Shown here in pieces: positions 9,751-20,898 of a DNA stretch of 64,000 nt. The stretch covers positions 1,984,001 through 2,048,000 of the forward strand of contig OX335663.1 in the NCBI GenBank assembly GCA_946894095.1, in the 5' to 3' direction. The stretch is from Incurvaria masculella (lineage: Eukaryota > Arthropoda > Insecta > Lepidoptera > Incurvariidae). Position 1 is the first letter of the stretch, and every line of letters begins with the position of its first letter. The translations under genes were made by a program, and so were the position numbers. The notes beneath the pieces are model-generated. The model searched no databases, was not told where the DNA came from, and saw only the letters and a list, made by a program, of their open reading frames with translations.

Positions 9751-10420
9751 AATCAAAATCAAAATCAAAATCAAATAATTTATTGCATATTTGCAGAGGT
9801 GTTACAGAACCCAAATGAGGTAAATAAAAGCGAGTGCCATCTACAAATTGCCTGGGTAGGCGTACAATAGCACGTGGCTCTCAATAAGAGAGCAGTGCAA
9901 TCACTATATTAGCTTAATCTAACCATGTATGTAAATTTGAATAAATTAACCTCTTTTAACGTTTCCTTATCTAATTGAGCCATTTATATATATATATAAA
10001 AAAAAACCATTAAACACTTCTATTATTTCAAACTATTATCGTCATAAATTCATTAATTTTGTAGAAACATTTTTCTACTAACCATACATACAATTTTTTC
10101 TTAAATTCATTTAGATCTAAATTTTTTATTTCATTTGGTATATTATTATATATTTTTGTCGACATATAGTATACATTTTTATGTAGAATTTTGTATGTGG
10201 TTTAGTAGTGGATAGGTTATTTTTCCTTCTAGTATTATATCTATGCGTGTCACCTGCTGCTGTGAAATGTTCTGGATTCTTTTTTACAAATATACAAATT
10301 TCATAAATGTACATACATGGAGCTGTTAGTAGATAAAGTTTTTTAAATAGTGGCTTACAACTGTCTAAAGGTTGAGCTTGGCAAATTGCCCTAATACATT
10401 GAAGAAACAAGGAAGAGACC
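9751..10420 (-). mobile_element. 5'-truncated LINE with RT C-terminus and 3' UTR
   Basis: Minus-strand element: coding remnant at 10126-10410, 3' UTR, AATAAA-containing tail and (TTTTGA)n end at 9751-9785. The 3' UTR matches the copy at 3017-3672. The TTAA at about 9914 is the empty site for the foldback inserted in that other copy. Confidence 0.78.
10126..10410 (-). pseudogene. Non-LTR retrotransposon reverse transcriptase, C-terminal fragment
   Basis: A 94-residue frame with CKPLFKKLYLLTAPCMYIYE, VKKNPEHF and HRYNTRRKNNL. The order LFKKL, L-T-P-YIYE, VKKN and YNTR is characteristic of the C-terminal end of reverse transcriptases in CR1/Jockey-related LINEs. The catalytic part is absent. 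Confidence 0.68.
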
Positions 10421-10723
10421 TGCTTATTTATCGCGACAGGTGGCGTCTGAGCGACCTACAATAAAAGATCTGTCAAAGCTGTCAGATACCTCAAAATAAA
10501 TCAGAACAGAATAAAAAAAAATATAATTTCTCAATCTTATGGATGACTCGATTTCCTCGATCATTCCCAAAACAATTATTGTTTCAAATCATACTAATGT
10601 CGGACAGAAAATATCACAATAAACAAACCTATAATATTTAATTTAAATTTTCGTGCTGGCCAATTACATTAAAATTAGTTTGAAGACAAGCAACAGCACT
10701 TCTTTTCCTCCAAACATTATTAC
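10421..10723. other. Unassigned AT-rich stretch
   Basis: Nothing recognisable seen. Confidence 0.4.
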
Positions 10724-11158
10724 GCGGCTCGTAGCCTAGTGGCGCGGGGACTTGCCTTGCGTACCAGAGGTCTGGGTTCGATTCCGACATGCACCACTTT
10801 CTTTCTCTTTCTGAGTTGGATAAGTGCATTTCGTCACGAGCTGCTCCATGGTTAATAATCCATGTAAAACTGTAGGTCCCCTTCCCCTACTAGGTGGTAG
10901 GCATTGAACTAAAAAAACAACTTTTTATATCGATAGTAGGGCTCAAGCCTGCCCGGGTTGTTACTATCGCATCGGATGAAAAGATGGTCGAAGCGGCAAT
11001 GAAAAAATGTTCGTGTTTTACATCCAGCTCAGTGTAGCCGTGCTCATAAAGGGAAGGTACTTGCATGGCAGCCAATTCCTTCGGGAATGTGGTGTATTGA
11101 GCTAGTATCATGACGGTAGTTGTGTGGTTTAGCCATCCACGTCAGGTACCGTAAAAAA
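10724..11158 (+). mobile_element. tRNA-headed SINE, full length
   Basis: Head GCGGCTCGTAGCCTAGTGG with B-box-like GGTTCGATTCC near 10774; body and tail as at 1915-2319, with about 40 extra bases near 10900-10940. Ends CCATCCACGTCAGGTACCGT then an A run. Confidence 0.85.
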
Positions 11159-11721
11159 TGGCCTAATATCAAAAATGATTCAAAATTGCTGTTTTCTAGT
11201 ATTCCCACTGAACAGAGATGACGAGCCAGTGCTATTGGACATTATATTGACATTTCCCGACTGAAATTCGCCGTCTGCATTAAAATGGTTCGAGAACATC
11301 CCAAAATGTGATGGCGGAAGTTTCATGAAAAATAACCAACTGCTAACTCTTTAGTGTTGAGCCTGAGTCGATAAAATGTAATCGAGTGAACCGAGGTTTC
11401 ATGATAGACTCTGGTACATCGACATATATTAAAGCAATATACTTGTTATCTTAACATTTCTTCATACATACGTGCGCATTATGGACGCGCATTACTGTAA
11501 CTCTGATAACAAATATTATAATAGATTTTCACAAAAAAAATACATTAGAAAAATAACACACAATAACGTACATACAACAAACCTATAAAAACTACAGCTT
11601 TCTTCGTTTTGCATCCTCGTATCCTATCACTAAGGCTGGAGTACACAATCTACTTTCTTTCTTCTTCAGGCGAAAAATAAGAACAGGTACATTTTAATTT
11701 TAAAATTATCACCAACCACAG

Positions 11722-11991
11722 ATGGTTTACTCCAATCTAAGCGTCTCAAATGAATCTATTAGATCATATGTGGCCTCATTTCCTCTCGGAAAACCACCTC
11801 AATTGCATTGCGGGTTAACGAGCTCTGTCTGGCTTATGATTCAAGAGAGGGCCTCACACGTACAATTCGGGTTTCCGCTCCGCAGCTCGCGCCAGCGTGC
11901 GCGCACGATAAACAATTTGGAGCGCGCTTCGATTGATGCCATCAAAACGCGAATAAAAAGTTGTCACACACAACGCGCTGCGATTGCCTGA
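11722..11991 (+). CDS. Unrecognised 89-codon frame (also at 13083-13352)
   Basis: Identical in both duplication units, no signal peptide or recognised domain. Identity reflects recency of the duplication, not selection. Probably not a gene. Confidence 0.1.
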   Translation: MVYSNLSVSNESIRSYVASFPLGKPPQLHCGLTSSVWLMIQERASHVQFGFPLRSSRQRARTINNLERASIDAIKTRIKSCHTQRAAIA

Positions 11992-12126
11992 TTCGCGCGT
12001 CAAACTGCACGGTCATGGTATTACAACATTTTTTTTCGCGGTTAAAAGGGGCGCGTGAAGTATCCTACCGTGAGACCTCCGTGGATTGCGCCCCATATTG
12101 CCCTGGATTAGCCTGCAATAGTTTTT

Positions 12127-12426
12127 AGCGTTCCGTACCCAAAGGGTGCCTACGGAACCCTATTACTAAGCCTCCGCTGTCCGCCCGTCCGTCCGTCCAT
12201 CCGTCCATCTGTCATAGGGCTGCATCTCAGGAACCGTAATAGGTAGGCAGCTGAAATTTTCACAGAGTGTCTATTTATTTTGCAGATAAAACAACAAATA
12301 GGTAAAATAAAAAAAAAGTAATCATTAAAGGAGGCACACATACAAAAACATATTTTTCTGTGTTAAGTCTTGTACGATGGTACGGAACCCTTCATGTGCG
12401 AGTCCGACTCATACTTTGCCGGTTTG
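12127..12426 (+). repeat. (GTCC)n microsatellite-associated repeat
   Basis: TTCCGTACCCAAAGGGTGCC at the start; CCGTCCGTCCGTCCATCC tract; GCGAGTCCGACTCATAC near the end. Confidence 0.85.
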
Positions 12427-12780
12427 TATTATTATTTTGTTATTAAGCCATTTTTCGGATCTTAAGGTTTTAGATTGATATATTTTATTTGATAATTTGT
12501 ATGTATGTCCGTTTGAATCCAAAATAAATAAATAAATAGTTTTCAAATTACATTTCGAAATAACATGCTTCAACGGTTTAATAGACGCCGCTTTTTTATG
12601 ACAATTTTAAATATGAAATGCGTCTCGGGGTTCTAATTCTCTAAAATGTTTCGGTTGCCACTCCTTAATCGATAACTCGAGAAATCGTCTGCTCCCATCA
12701 CTAGTACGTACGGTATTTGACGAGCAAGTTTACTAGTTTTGCAACACTATTGCTTACAGAGCTGTGATCCGGCCTCCTTT

Positions 12781-14141
12781 CGACATATATTAAAGCAATA
12801 TACTTGTTATCTTAACATTTCTTCATACATACGTGCGCATTATGGACGCGCATTACTGTAACTCTGATAACAAATATTATAATAGATTTTCACAAAAAAA
12901 ATACATTAGAAAAATAACACACAATAACGTACATACAACAAACCTATAAAAACTACAGCTTTCTTCGTTTTGCATCCTCGTATCCTATCACTAAGGCTGG
13001 AGTACACAATCTACTTTCTTTCTTCTTCAGGCGAAAAATAAGAACAGGTACATTTTAATTTTAAAATTATCACCAACCACAGATGGTTTACTCCAATCTA
13101 AGCGTCTCAAATGAATCTATTAGATCATATGTGGCCTCATTTCCTCTCGGAAAACCACCTCAATTGCATTGCGGGTTAACGAGCTCTGTCTGGCTTATGA
13201 TTCAAGAGAGGGCCTCACACGTACAATTCGGGTTTCCGCTCCGCAGCTCGCGCCAGCGTGCGCGCACGATAAACAATTTGGAGCGCGCTTCGATTGATGC
13301 CATCAAAACGCGAATAAAAAGTTGTCACACACAACGCGCTGCGATTGCCTGATTCGCGCGTCAAACTGCACGGTCATGGTATTACAACATTTTTTTTCGC
13401 GGTTAAAAGGGGCGCGTGAAGTATCCTACCGTGAGACCTCCGTGGATTGCGCCCCATATTGCCCTGGATTAGCCTGCAATAGTTTTTAGCGTTCCGTACC
13501 CAAAGGGTGCCTACGGAACCCTATTACTAAGCCTCCGCTGTCCGCCCGTCCGTCCGTCCATCCGTCCATCTGTCATAGGGCTGCATCTCAGGAACCGTAA
13601 TAGGTAGGCAGCTGAAATTTTCACAGAGTGTCTATTTATTTTGCAGATAAAACAACAAATAGGTAAAATAAAAAAATAGTAATCATTAAAGGAGGCACAC
13701 ATACAAAAACATATTTTTCTGTGTTAAGTCTTGTACGATGGTACGGAACCCTTCATGTGCGAGTCCGACTCATACTTTGCCGGTTTGTATTATTATTTTG
13801 TTATTAAGCCATTTTTCGGATCTTAAGGTTTTAGATTGATATATTTTATTTGATAATTTGTATGTATGTCCGTTTGAATCCAAAATAAATAAATAAATAG
13901 TTTTCAAATTACATTTCGAAATAACATGCTTCAACGGTTTAATAGACGCCGCTTTTTTATGACAATTTTAAATATGAAATGCGTCTCGGGGTTCTAATTC
14001 TCTAAAATGTTTCGGTTGCCACTCCTTAATCGATAACTCGAGAAATCGTCTGCTCCCATCACTAGTACGTACGGTATTTGACGAGCAAGTTTACTAGTTT
14101 TGCAACACTATTGCTTACAGAGCTGTGATCCGGCCTCCTTT
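12781..14141. repeat. 1361-bp tandem duplication, unit 2
   Basis: Offset from unit 1 is exactly 1361. It contains the duplicate frame (13083-13352) and (GTCC)n element (13488-13787). Near identity means a very recent duplication or an assembly artefact. Confidence 0.95.
13488..13787 (+). repeat. (GTCC)n microsatellite-associated repeat, duplicated with unit 2
   Basis: Same sequence as 12127-12426 except one base. Confidence 0.85.
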
Positions 14142-14446
14142 CCGCACCTACGAATCGGCCTAATCGACGCTATAATATTTATGCAATTCTACTCTCTGGG
14201 TCTTCGGAGCAGGGTCAAAAATGCTGTGGGCTCTTTTGTGAGGGCAATGCACATTTGGTGTGTTCGAAATCATCCGGGACCCGCATTGCAGTGCAGGCGT
14301 ATGTAAGTGCATATTGGTTAGTAAGCTGACGTTTCCTATCTCTGTTTGATAGGCGAGGATATTGAGAATAATGCCAGTTTGTTTCAGCGTAGGGTACCTA
14401 ATTATAAACTCTATGGAAAATGAGGAGATTTTTTTTTTGTTATTGG
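14142..14446. other. Unassigned stretch
   Basis: Nothing recognisable seen. Confidence 0.4.
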
Positions 14447-14965
14447 ATATGGATTACCCAGGTACCGTCATGATATTATTCCAACACACCGCATTCCCGA
14501 AGGAATTATGTTCCTTGCATGTTGCTTTATGAGCTGAAATTGATCGAAAATATGGACTTTTTTATACGACCTGACAATGATATTAGCCCAATAGACCACA
14601 TTCCCGAAGGAATTAGGTGCCATGCCAGGACCTTCCCTTTAAGAGCACGGTTACATTGAACTGGATGGAAAACACTGACAATTGTTCATTGCCGCTTCGA
14701 CCATCTTTTCATCCAATTCGATAATATCAACCCGGGCGGGCTTAAAACACTACCACCTAGTAGGGGAAGGGGACCTACAGTTTTACATGGATTCCGAACC
14801 ATGGAGCAGCTCGCATTTGTTGCGAAATGCACTTATCGAGCTCGTGCAGAGGAAGAAAGTGCATGTCGGAATTACGCTAGGCCAGTCTCCGCGAAACTAG
14901 GCTACGAGCCGCTCAAAACCATATTTTCATCCAATGCGATGGTACCAACCCGGGTGGGATCAACC
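14447..14965 (-). mobile_element. Cluster of minus-strand tRNA-headed SINEs
   Basis: Three pieces: a short tail fragment (about 14480-14555), a near full copy with head (14554-14915, ending GGCTACGAGCCGCTC, the reversed head) and a body scrap (14918-14965, CATCCAATGCGATGGTACCA). Confidence 0.8.
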
Positions 14966-14979
14966 CTACCTACCTGCAG

Positions 14980-15050
14980 TCTGTCAGTCAGTCAGCGTGT
15001 TTGCGTCCACTGCTGGACATACGCCTCTCCAATTTTCCTCCAGGCCTCCC
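14980..15050 (-). pseudogene. LINE reverse transcriptase extreme C-terminus, remnant
   Basis: On the minus strand the frame reads GREAWRKIGEAYVQQWTQTR then stop. W-EAY-QQWT is the usual last motif of RTE-like LINE reverse transcriptases. A longer copy is at 63424-63595. Confidence 0.5.
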
Positions 15051-15189
15051 GGCCCTACTACTAATAATGTATACATAAAGAAAGATTACTTCAGCTACAA
15101 AAACACAAGTCTTGTAATTTGAATTATATTGTACCTGATATATTAGTTTAATTAGGCAGATAATTTTAACTAAAAACGTTTTAGTAACC

Positions 15190-15510
15190 AAGCCCGTAGT
15201 CCCAGTCGTCACCTAAATTGGCATTTACGCCCAACCGATCGACGGGCGTTTTCAAATGTATGGAGAAATTGAAGAGCGCGCGCAGTGAGCATTAAGCGAA
15301 CTAACATTTGCGAGTCCGATTTTGATTTGACAGCTTACTCACCGTCGGCGTAAATAAGTCGACGTTGCCGTTTACGCCAACTCCGCGTTTTCATACAAAC
15401 CGGAAGTCCGAGTTTGATTTGACAGCTTGAAGAAGTATCACCACAGAATATCTAATAAAAACTTATACGTAGTTTGACGTTTTTACGTTTTTAGGTGAGA
15501 ACTCCGAATG
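15190..15510 (-). mobile_element. Foldback MITE family F, copy 1
   Basis: Tips GTCGTCACCTAAATTGGC and TTTTTAGGTGAGAACTC are imperfect inverted repeats. Internal blocks (GACAGCTTACTCACC, CGACGTTGCCGTTTACG) recur in reverse at 19508-19850 and 63597-63905. Confidence 0.7.
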
Positions 15511-15619
15511 ACCACTTGAATGGCCAGACACTTGGGCTGTCCCCTTTTTTACCCGATTTTTTGGTTGCCAATTTTTTTTCTCACTGTACCCTAAGTGGAC
15601 AACAATCGCTGTTCTATAA

Positions 15620-15760
15620 TATACTAGGCTAACGCACCACATTCAATCTATGTGCTATGCCAGGACCTTACTTATATTGCGCGGCTAAATTGGACTGAAT
15701 AAGAAACGAGGACAATTCACATTGTCGCTTTGACCATCTTTAATTCAATGCTTTTCCTGT
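15620..15760 (-). mobile_element. SINE body fragment
   Basis: GCTATGCCAGGACCTTAC, GGCTAAATTGGACTG and TTGTCGCTTTGACCATCTTT match the SINE body, minus strand, with many changes. Confidence 0.55.
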
Positions 15761-16253
15761 CTGTAGGTGTGATTTTCACATTCTTATTCAGTTCCATTAA
15801 AATTAACCGGAGAAGTGCGGCTCCGACCGCGCACCTGGGGTTCCGTAAAAATATATTCGTGTTAAAATATCTAAAGTGATATAACTACAAATACATTTTT
15901 ATCGGAATTTTGTCCTCTTCTTTTACTGTGAGACCTTGCTTCTTGGTTAATTTCATCACTTAGGTGAACGGGGAGTACCCTACAGTATTTAATTTATTTT
16001 CGCTTGTCCAAAATATGCGGCAAAAATTATCGTAATCTTTTATCGCATTGACTTGGAAGTAAGATTTTTTTCACAGCTTCAAGGGACGGTACATCTGATA
16101 TTTGTATAAACATTTTAACTTAATAACTCCGCGTATTCCTGAGAATGAAGGGTCTTTAAAGGCAGACAGACTGACAGTTATACAACGAAGCGTTGCTGTA
16201 GGGCTCACAGTAATACTTCACAGTCGACATTCCAAAAGTAAGAACCCACCGAT
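15761..16253. other. Unassigned stretch
   Basis: No gene seen. A short GCAGACAGACTGACAGTTATA piece near 16160 may be a Helitron-like scrap. Confidence 0.35.
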
Positions 16254-16285
16254 CCTCTAGATCCTATATCTATAGGATCTAGAGG
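16254..16285. repeat. Perfect 15-bp stem hairpin
   Basis: CCTCTAGATCCTATA, loop TC, TATAGGATCTAGAGG. It is followed at once by a partial repeat GGATCTAGAGG. Confidence 0.9.
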
Positions 16286-16740
16286 ATCTAGAGGTGTTTC
16301 CCCCAAACTACAACCTGGGGTCCTTGAAAAAGCACCTGGCCGGCCGGCATTGGTTTTCGCATCTCCCAGAATGTTAGAAAACCCATGGGCGTCGCGTCGT
16401 CCTGGCGTACGGAACTCTAGAAATGGAACCGTTAAATGTGTGTGATATCAAAGACATTGAGCGGTTTCAAATTAATACAAACCGGAACCAAAAACTAGTT
16501 GTTACTATATATTTTGCATACATGTGTGACCCATTCGAAAACATATGAATAAACTATCATAAACATTTACATAACTAAATTTGATGACGTAGTTGCGGAT
16601 AAAATGATTATCAAATCAATGTTTACATTAGCAAGGTCATTATCATAGGTTGACATTGAAGGATGTTGTCCTCTTACGTTAATTTAAAAAAATCCGCTGT
16701 TCACACAACTCACAAATTGAGCTGTGTTATAGTTCTTCTT
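16286..16740. other. Unassigned stretch
   Basis: Nothing recognisable seen. Confidence 0.35.
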
Positions 16741-16741
16741 T

Positions 16742-16790
16742 AGTCCATGGTTCGGAATCCATCTAAAACTGTAGGTCCCATCCCATAATT
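16742..16790 (+). mobile_element. SINE fragment
   Basis: AGTCCATGGTTCGGAATCCA and AAACTGTAGGTCCC match the SINE head/body junction. Confidence 0.55.
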
Positions 16791-16812
16791 ACAATCTGAT
16801 ATGTTGAAGCCC

Positions 16813-17175
16813 GCAGTGCGATTACGCAAAATTTGAGGATGGTGCCGCGGTACGCGTAGGTGCGCCCCCGTCATTTCTAAAGCGCGATTACGAAACCGTT
16901 TTTTATCCACCTACATCCAGCACGGACCAAACTGTGTCGACACGATAGGTCAACTTTTGGCAGCTGCGGCATTCACGCAGCGACCTCCCCGCATTTGACA
17001 GTTCTTTGGCGTTTCGTAATACCGATTCGACGCGAAATGTATGGAGTTGACCTAATTGCTGCGGGTAGCGCTGAGTGCCGCACCATTTGTGAATGCATCG
17101 ATTTCGTAATCGCAAAAGCTGTCATATTGCTGTAAGTACAGCAACCTACACCCAATTTTGTGCTTCGTAATTGCA
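16813..17175 (+). mobile_element. Interspersed element family K, copy 1
   Basis: Tips GCAGTGCGATTACG and CGTAATTGCAC are inverted repeats; ATTACGAA-type motifs recur inside (16885, 17013, 17105). A reverse-oriented copy lies at 18331-18712. No coding capacity. Confidence 0.8.
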
Positions 17176-17221
17176 CAGGGTTGGTACCTTTGCATGCAAC
17201 CTATTAGTTGGCGGGGATTGT

Positions 17222-17512
17222 CTGTGCAAATAAAATGATATTTGTCATGAACTGTTGCATACGGCATGGATTGTAAATTTTGTGTATCCATGTGAATTTA
17301 GTGTTTTACCTATGTTTTTGTTAAAATAATTGACAAACACTTTTGTAAACATAGACTAAGAGGACGTTGAAAAAAAAAACAGCGGAGTTTCTTTCCAGTT
17401 CTTCTTCGCTGTGTTTCGTTTTACTGAACTGGCCAATGCTAAAATATGACAAATCCGAGTGCAGTATACTGTCTATGGATGATGAATAAACAATACAATA
17501 CATTGTTTGAAT
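17222..17512 (-). repeat. Interspersed repeat family H, copy 1
   Basis: In reverse: CATCCATAGACAGTATACTG, CCAGTTCAGTAAAACG, AAGAAGAACTGGAAAGAAAC and, after a gap, GCAACAGTTCATGACAAAT. Other copies are at 32780-33095, 38035-38345, 63245-63415 (first half) and 25470-25588 (second half). Confidence 0.7.
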
Positions 17513-17654
17513 GATGGTCGAAACGGCACCCAGATAGCAATATAAACTTGTCGACTTATCGACTTGCAATAAGATTGAAATAACCACGGAATATTGAGGA
17601 GGCAGGAAGTGAAACGTTAGTAAATTTGTTCCAGGACCGCTGTTACCGTTTTAC

Positions 17655-18134
17655 TTAAGGCGCTAGGACTAGCCAACTACTCGCGCCATACAAATGCACT
17701 TTTTAACAAATGTAATAATATGTAGTGAAACGCTTCAGCAAATCCAAATAGAACTCCAGACTGATAATGGATTGTTAATATTTTTTTATTCCATCATTTA
17801 TTTAAATAATAATAAAAATAAAAAAAGTTGATTTTTCTCATTAGAAATCTGAAAGTCATTCGATTTCTAGATATAAGCAAAAACAGCATATATGCATAAA
17901 CAAAAAATTCCATTTGCTTTTAGATTTCTACATTTAGTCAAAAAAGTTCGGAAATGGACACCGTTTCCGCAATGTATTTTGTATAGAAAAAGGAAACATA
18001 CATTAACGAAAATCATTCCATTCCTAGACAAGGAATCATATATTGTAAGGATGACACTTATAATCGTCAGACTTAGTTAGTTTACTTGGGGTGCCTCGTC
18101 TAACTTTGCGATTTGGCTAGTACCAGGCCCTTAA
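17655..18134 (+). mobile_element. TTAA-bounded 480-bp element, copy 1
   Basis: Starts TTAAGGCGCTAGGACTAGCC and ends TAGTACCAGGCCCTTAA; the tips are imperfect inverted repeats with TTAA at both ends. A reverse copy of nearly the same length is at 52386-52864. No transposase frame. Most like a piggyBac-type MITE. Confidence 0.85.
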
Positions 18135-18330
18135 GACCTTTTGCTCCGCGAATTTATAACAGTCCCAATTGGCGGCCAAAGTCTCCATTATGAAGGTTGT
18201 GCACCGGCGGTCGTGTTTGCACGTTATTATGGCACAGTACGGCATTACTCCTTTTTAATTTTAGATATCACGGATAAGTTAATGCACAGGACAGTCGCAG
18301 AGGAGTGAATCATGCGCGTAGGAAGTGAGC

Positions 18331-18712
18331 GGCAGTGCAATTACGATTCACAAAATTGGGTGCAGGTTGCTGTACTTACAGCAATATGACAGCTTTTGCG
18401 ATTACGAAATCGATGCATTCACAAATGGTGCGGCACTCAGCGCTACCCGCAGCAATTAGGTCAACTCCATACATTTCGCGTCGTCTAGGTATTACGAAAC
18501 GCCAAAGAACTGTCAAATGCGGGGAGGTCGCTGCGTGAATGAACCCGCAGCTGTCAAAATTGATTCTGAAGTTGACCTATCGTGTCGACACAGATTGGTC
18601 CGTGCTGGATGTAGGTGGATAAAAAACGGCTTCGTAATCGCGCTTTAGAAATGACGGGGGCGCACCTACGCGTACCGCGGCACCATCCTCAAATTTTGCG
18701 TAATCGCACTGC
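18331..18712 (-). mobile_element. Interspersed element family K, copy 2
   Basis: Reverse complement of 16813-17175 with scattered changes and about 17 bp extra in the middle (near 18545). Confidence 0.8.
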
Positions 18713-19021
18713 GGGTCCCCGCTAAAGACCGGCGCGCGAGTTCCGCCCACTTCACAATTCTTACCTCCTAATTGTTCTGTGGAAATAACGAACAAAAAGG
18801 TTTGCTACACATTTTCCATGGCAACTGAGTGCACTTGCGTCAAGTTTAAGTCAAACTGTCTAGTTTAACTTAATTTCGCAACAATAATGCACGATGTTCA
18901 TCAAAACGAGCTTGTGTAAAATCTATCAAAACAAAGAACCTACAATATACTGGAGCAACAACATTGCAAAATTTTTTATTTATTTATTTATATATTCATA
19001 AAAGTACTAGGTTCTTAAACC
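18713..19021. other. Unassigned stretch
   Basis: Nothing recognisable seen. Confidence 0.4.
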
Positions 19022-19401
19022 TTTTTTTTTATGTGACGACATGGATGGCTAATACCACAAGTTCTGTCATGGTATTAGCCCAACACACTACATGGGAACT
19101 AGGTGCCATGCCAGGACCTTCCTTATATTGCACGGCTACATTGAACTGGATGGAAAACACGGACAATTTTCATTGCCGCTTCGACCATCGTTTATCCAAT
19201 GCGATGGTACCAACCCGGGCGGGATAAACCCTACCACCTAGTAAGTAAGGAAGGGGACCTACAGTTTAACGTGGAATCCGAACCACGGCCAGCCTCTCTC
19301 AACGGTCGAATGGTCACCCATCCAAGACCAGACCGGACCCAGCGTTGCTTAACTTCGGAGAGCGATCGCCGAAGTGTCGCGCCACTGGGCCACTGAGGCT
19401 G
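19022..19401 (-). mobile_element. 5S-rRNA-headed SINE, full length, minus strand
   Basis: T run (reversed A tail) at 19022, shared SINE body, then the reversed 5S-like head (19300-19401) ending CGCCACTGGGCCACTGAGGC. See 21735-22120 for the plus-strand reading. Confidence 0.88.
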
Positions 19402-19507
19402 ACAAAAATCCTGATGTCAACCACAAGGCGGTTCTATAATTATCTGCGGTTGGTGGAATAAGGAATGCAAGTTCCACAGAGCAGCGTCGATGGTAGTACC
19501 AGAGTGG

Positions 19508-19850
19508 TCAGTCTGAGTTCTCACCTAAATTGGCGTTACGTAACTTCGAAGTTCCGTAAAAACGTCAAACTCCATACAAGCTTTTACTAGATATTCTGCG
19601 GTTTTACTTCTTCAAGCTGTCAAAGTCAAACTCGGACTTCCGATTTGTATGAAAACGCGCAGTCGACGTAAACGGCAACGTCGACGTATTACGGCAACGT
19701 TGAGTAAGCTGTCAAATCAAGCTCGGACTCGCAAATGTTAGTTCGCCTAACGCCCACTGCGCGCGCTCTTCAATTTCTCCACACATTTGAAAACGCCAGT
19801 CGATCGGTTTGCCGTAAACGCCAATTAAGGTGACAACTGAGACTACCGGT
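19508..19850 (+). mobile_element. Foldback MITE family F, copy 2
   Basis: Tips TGAGTTCTCACCTAAATTGG and CCAATTAAGGTGACAACTGA are inverted repeats. Rich in CGAC/CGTAAAC motifs. Closely related to 63597-63905. Confidence 0.8.
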
Positions 19851-20144
19851 TCTGTAGGACAGACTGAGCCACCCCACAAACCGTATGTGGGCCGGACTAC
19901 TGGTTACTTACAGTACTTATTGTGGTCAACAGTTCCAGTCTAGAAGCATTCTAAGCTTTCAAATCGGCGAATATAACTACGATGCAATTATGTTTCTTAG
20001 GCTAGTTCGACCTATGTAAAATATTGTGAGAAAAGTGCATAAAATATCGTGAGGAATACTTTAAAACATTATAAAATGTATATAAATTTATATTGTATTT
20101 ACTTCTCAAAAGACAAAACTTAAAAGGCATACTGCCACTTATTA

Positions 20145-20420
20145 ATCCATACTAATATAACAAATGCGAAAGTAACCCTGTCCGTCTGTTACGTTTGCAC
20201 GCCTATACCGCTAAACCAATTTCCATGAAATTTGGTATATAGGGAGTCAAGGCCTTGGGAAAGGACATAGGCTACCTTTTGTTTCGAAAATAAAAAAGAA
20301 AGAGGGTGAAAAGAAGGATGAAACTTTGTATAAGGATCTCATGTAACATAAAATATTAGGTTCAGCCCGACATCAGTCCGAAACGACGTTGATTCGAGCG
20401 GAGCCGGGTACCTCAGCTAC
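20145..20420 (+). mobile_element. Helitron-like non-autonomous element (Lep1-type), copy 2
   Basis: TCCATACTAATATAACAAAT at the start, CTGTCCGTCTGTTACG, CCGCTAAACCAATTTCCATG, and GAGCCGGGTACCTCAGCTA at the end. Lies 340 bp upstream of lipase A. Confidence 0.7.
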
Positions 20421-20677
20421 CTATAATAAAATTGTCAAATTTAACATTAATGTAAATCCAGCCTCCAGCTACACAATTGTCACATATTTTATTGTAAAAA
20501 AAATACAGCGTTAGAAACGAATGAATTAAACTATGCCGTCGTGTGAACCGATCATTAGAATTGTATTACTGATCTGTTATTCTAACGAGTCTTTCTGAAT
20601 TAAAGTATTAGTTAGCTCACCGCCGCTAGTCGTCTGACAGTAGGATCAGATTTATACGTATTGATAATCTATGCTTG

Positions 20678-20684
20678 TATAAAA
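20678..20684 (+). promoter_or_regulatory. Possible TATA box of lipase A
   Basis: TATAAAA, 79 bp before the ATG, a distance that would give a leader of roughly 50 bases. Supported only by position. Confidence 0.4.
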
Positions 20685-20762
20685 CAAAAAACAATTTGGC
20701 AAAAACAAGAGTGATTTGAAACAAGAAAGTTTATGAATTGATTTCGTACACTTATTTTAATA

Positions 20763-20898
20763 ATGTGGAAGCAAGTTATATTTCTCCTCCCATGGGCATT
20801 CTTCGCTCTTGTAAACTCCAAAGATAAAATTGACGTGATAATCGGTGTTAATGATTACGATAGATCACCAGGGAAGCCCGTGGGCATGATGCCGTACT
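20763..20898 (+). CDS. Lipase A exon 1
   Basis: Signal peptide (MWKQVIFLLPWAFFALVNS) and short propeptide-like linker to GMMPY plus the first base of Cys46; donor GTAAGT. Confidence 0.88.

Larger units (their letters stand above)
11420..12780. repeat. 1361-bp tandem duplication, unit 1
   Basis: The unit starts CGACATATATTAAAGC and ends CGGCCTCCTTT, and is followed directly by unit 2. I found one difference (an A/T in an A run near 12320 versus 13681). It contains an unassigned 89-codon frame (11722-11991) and a (GTCC)n element (12127-12426). Confidence 0.95.

Noticed and set aside
11722..11991. Duplicated gene encoding 89 residues
   Set aside because: Identity between the two copies is explained by the recent duplication; no start context, splice sites or domain support.
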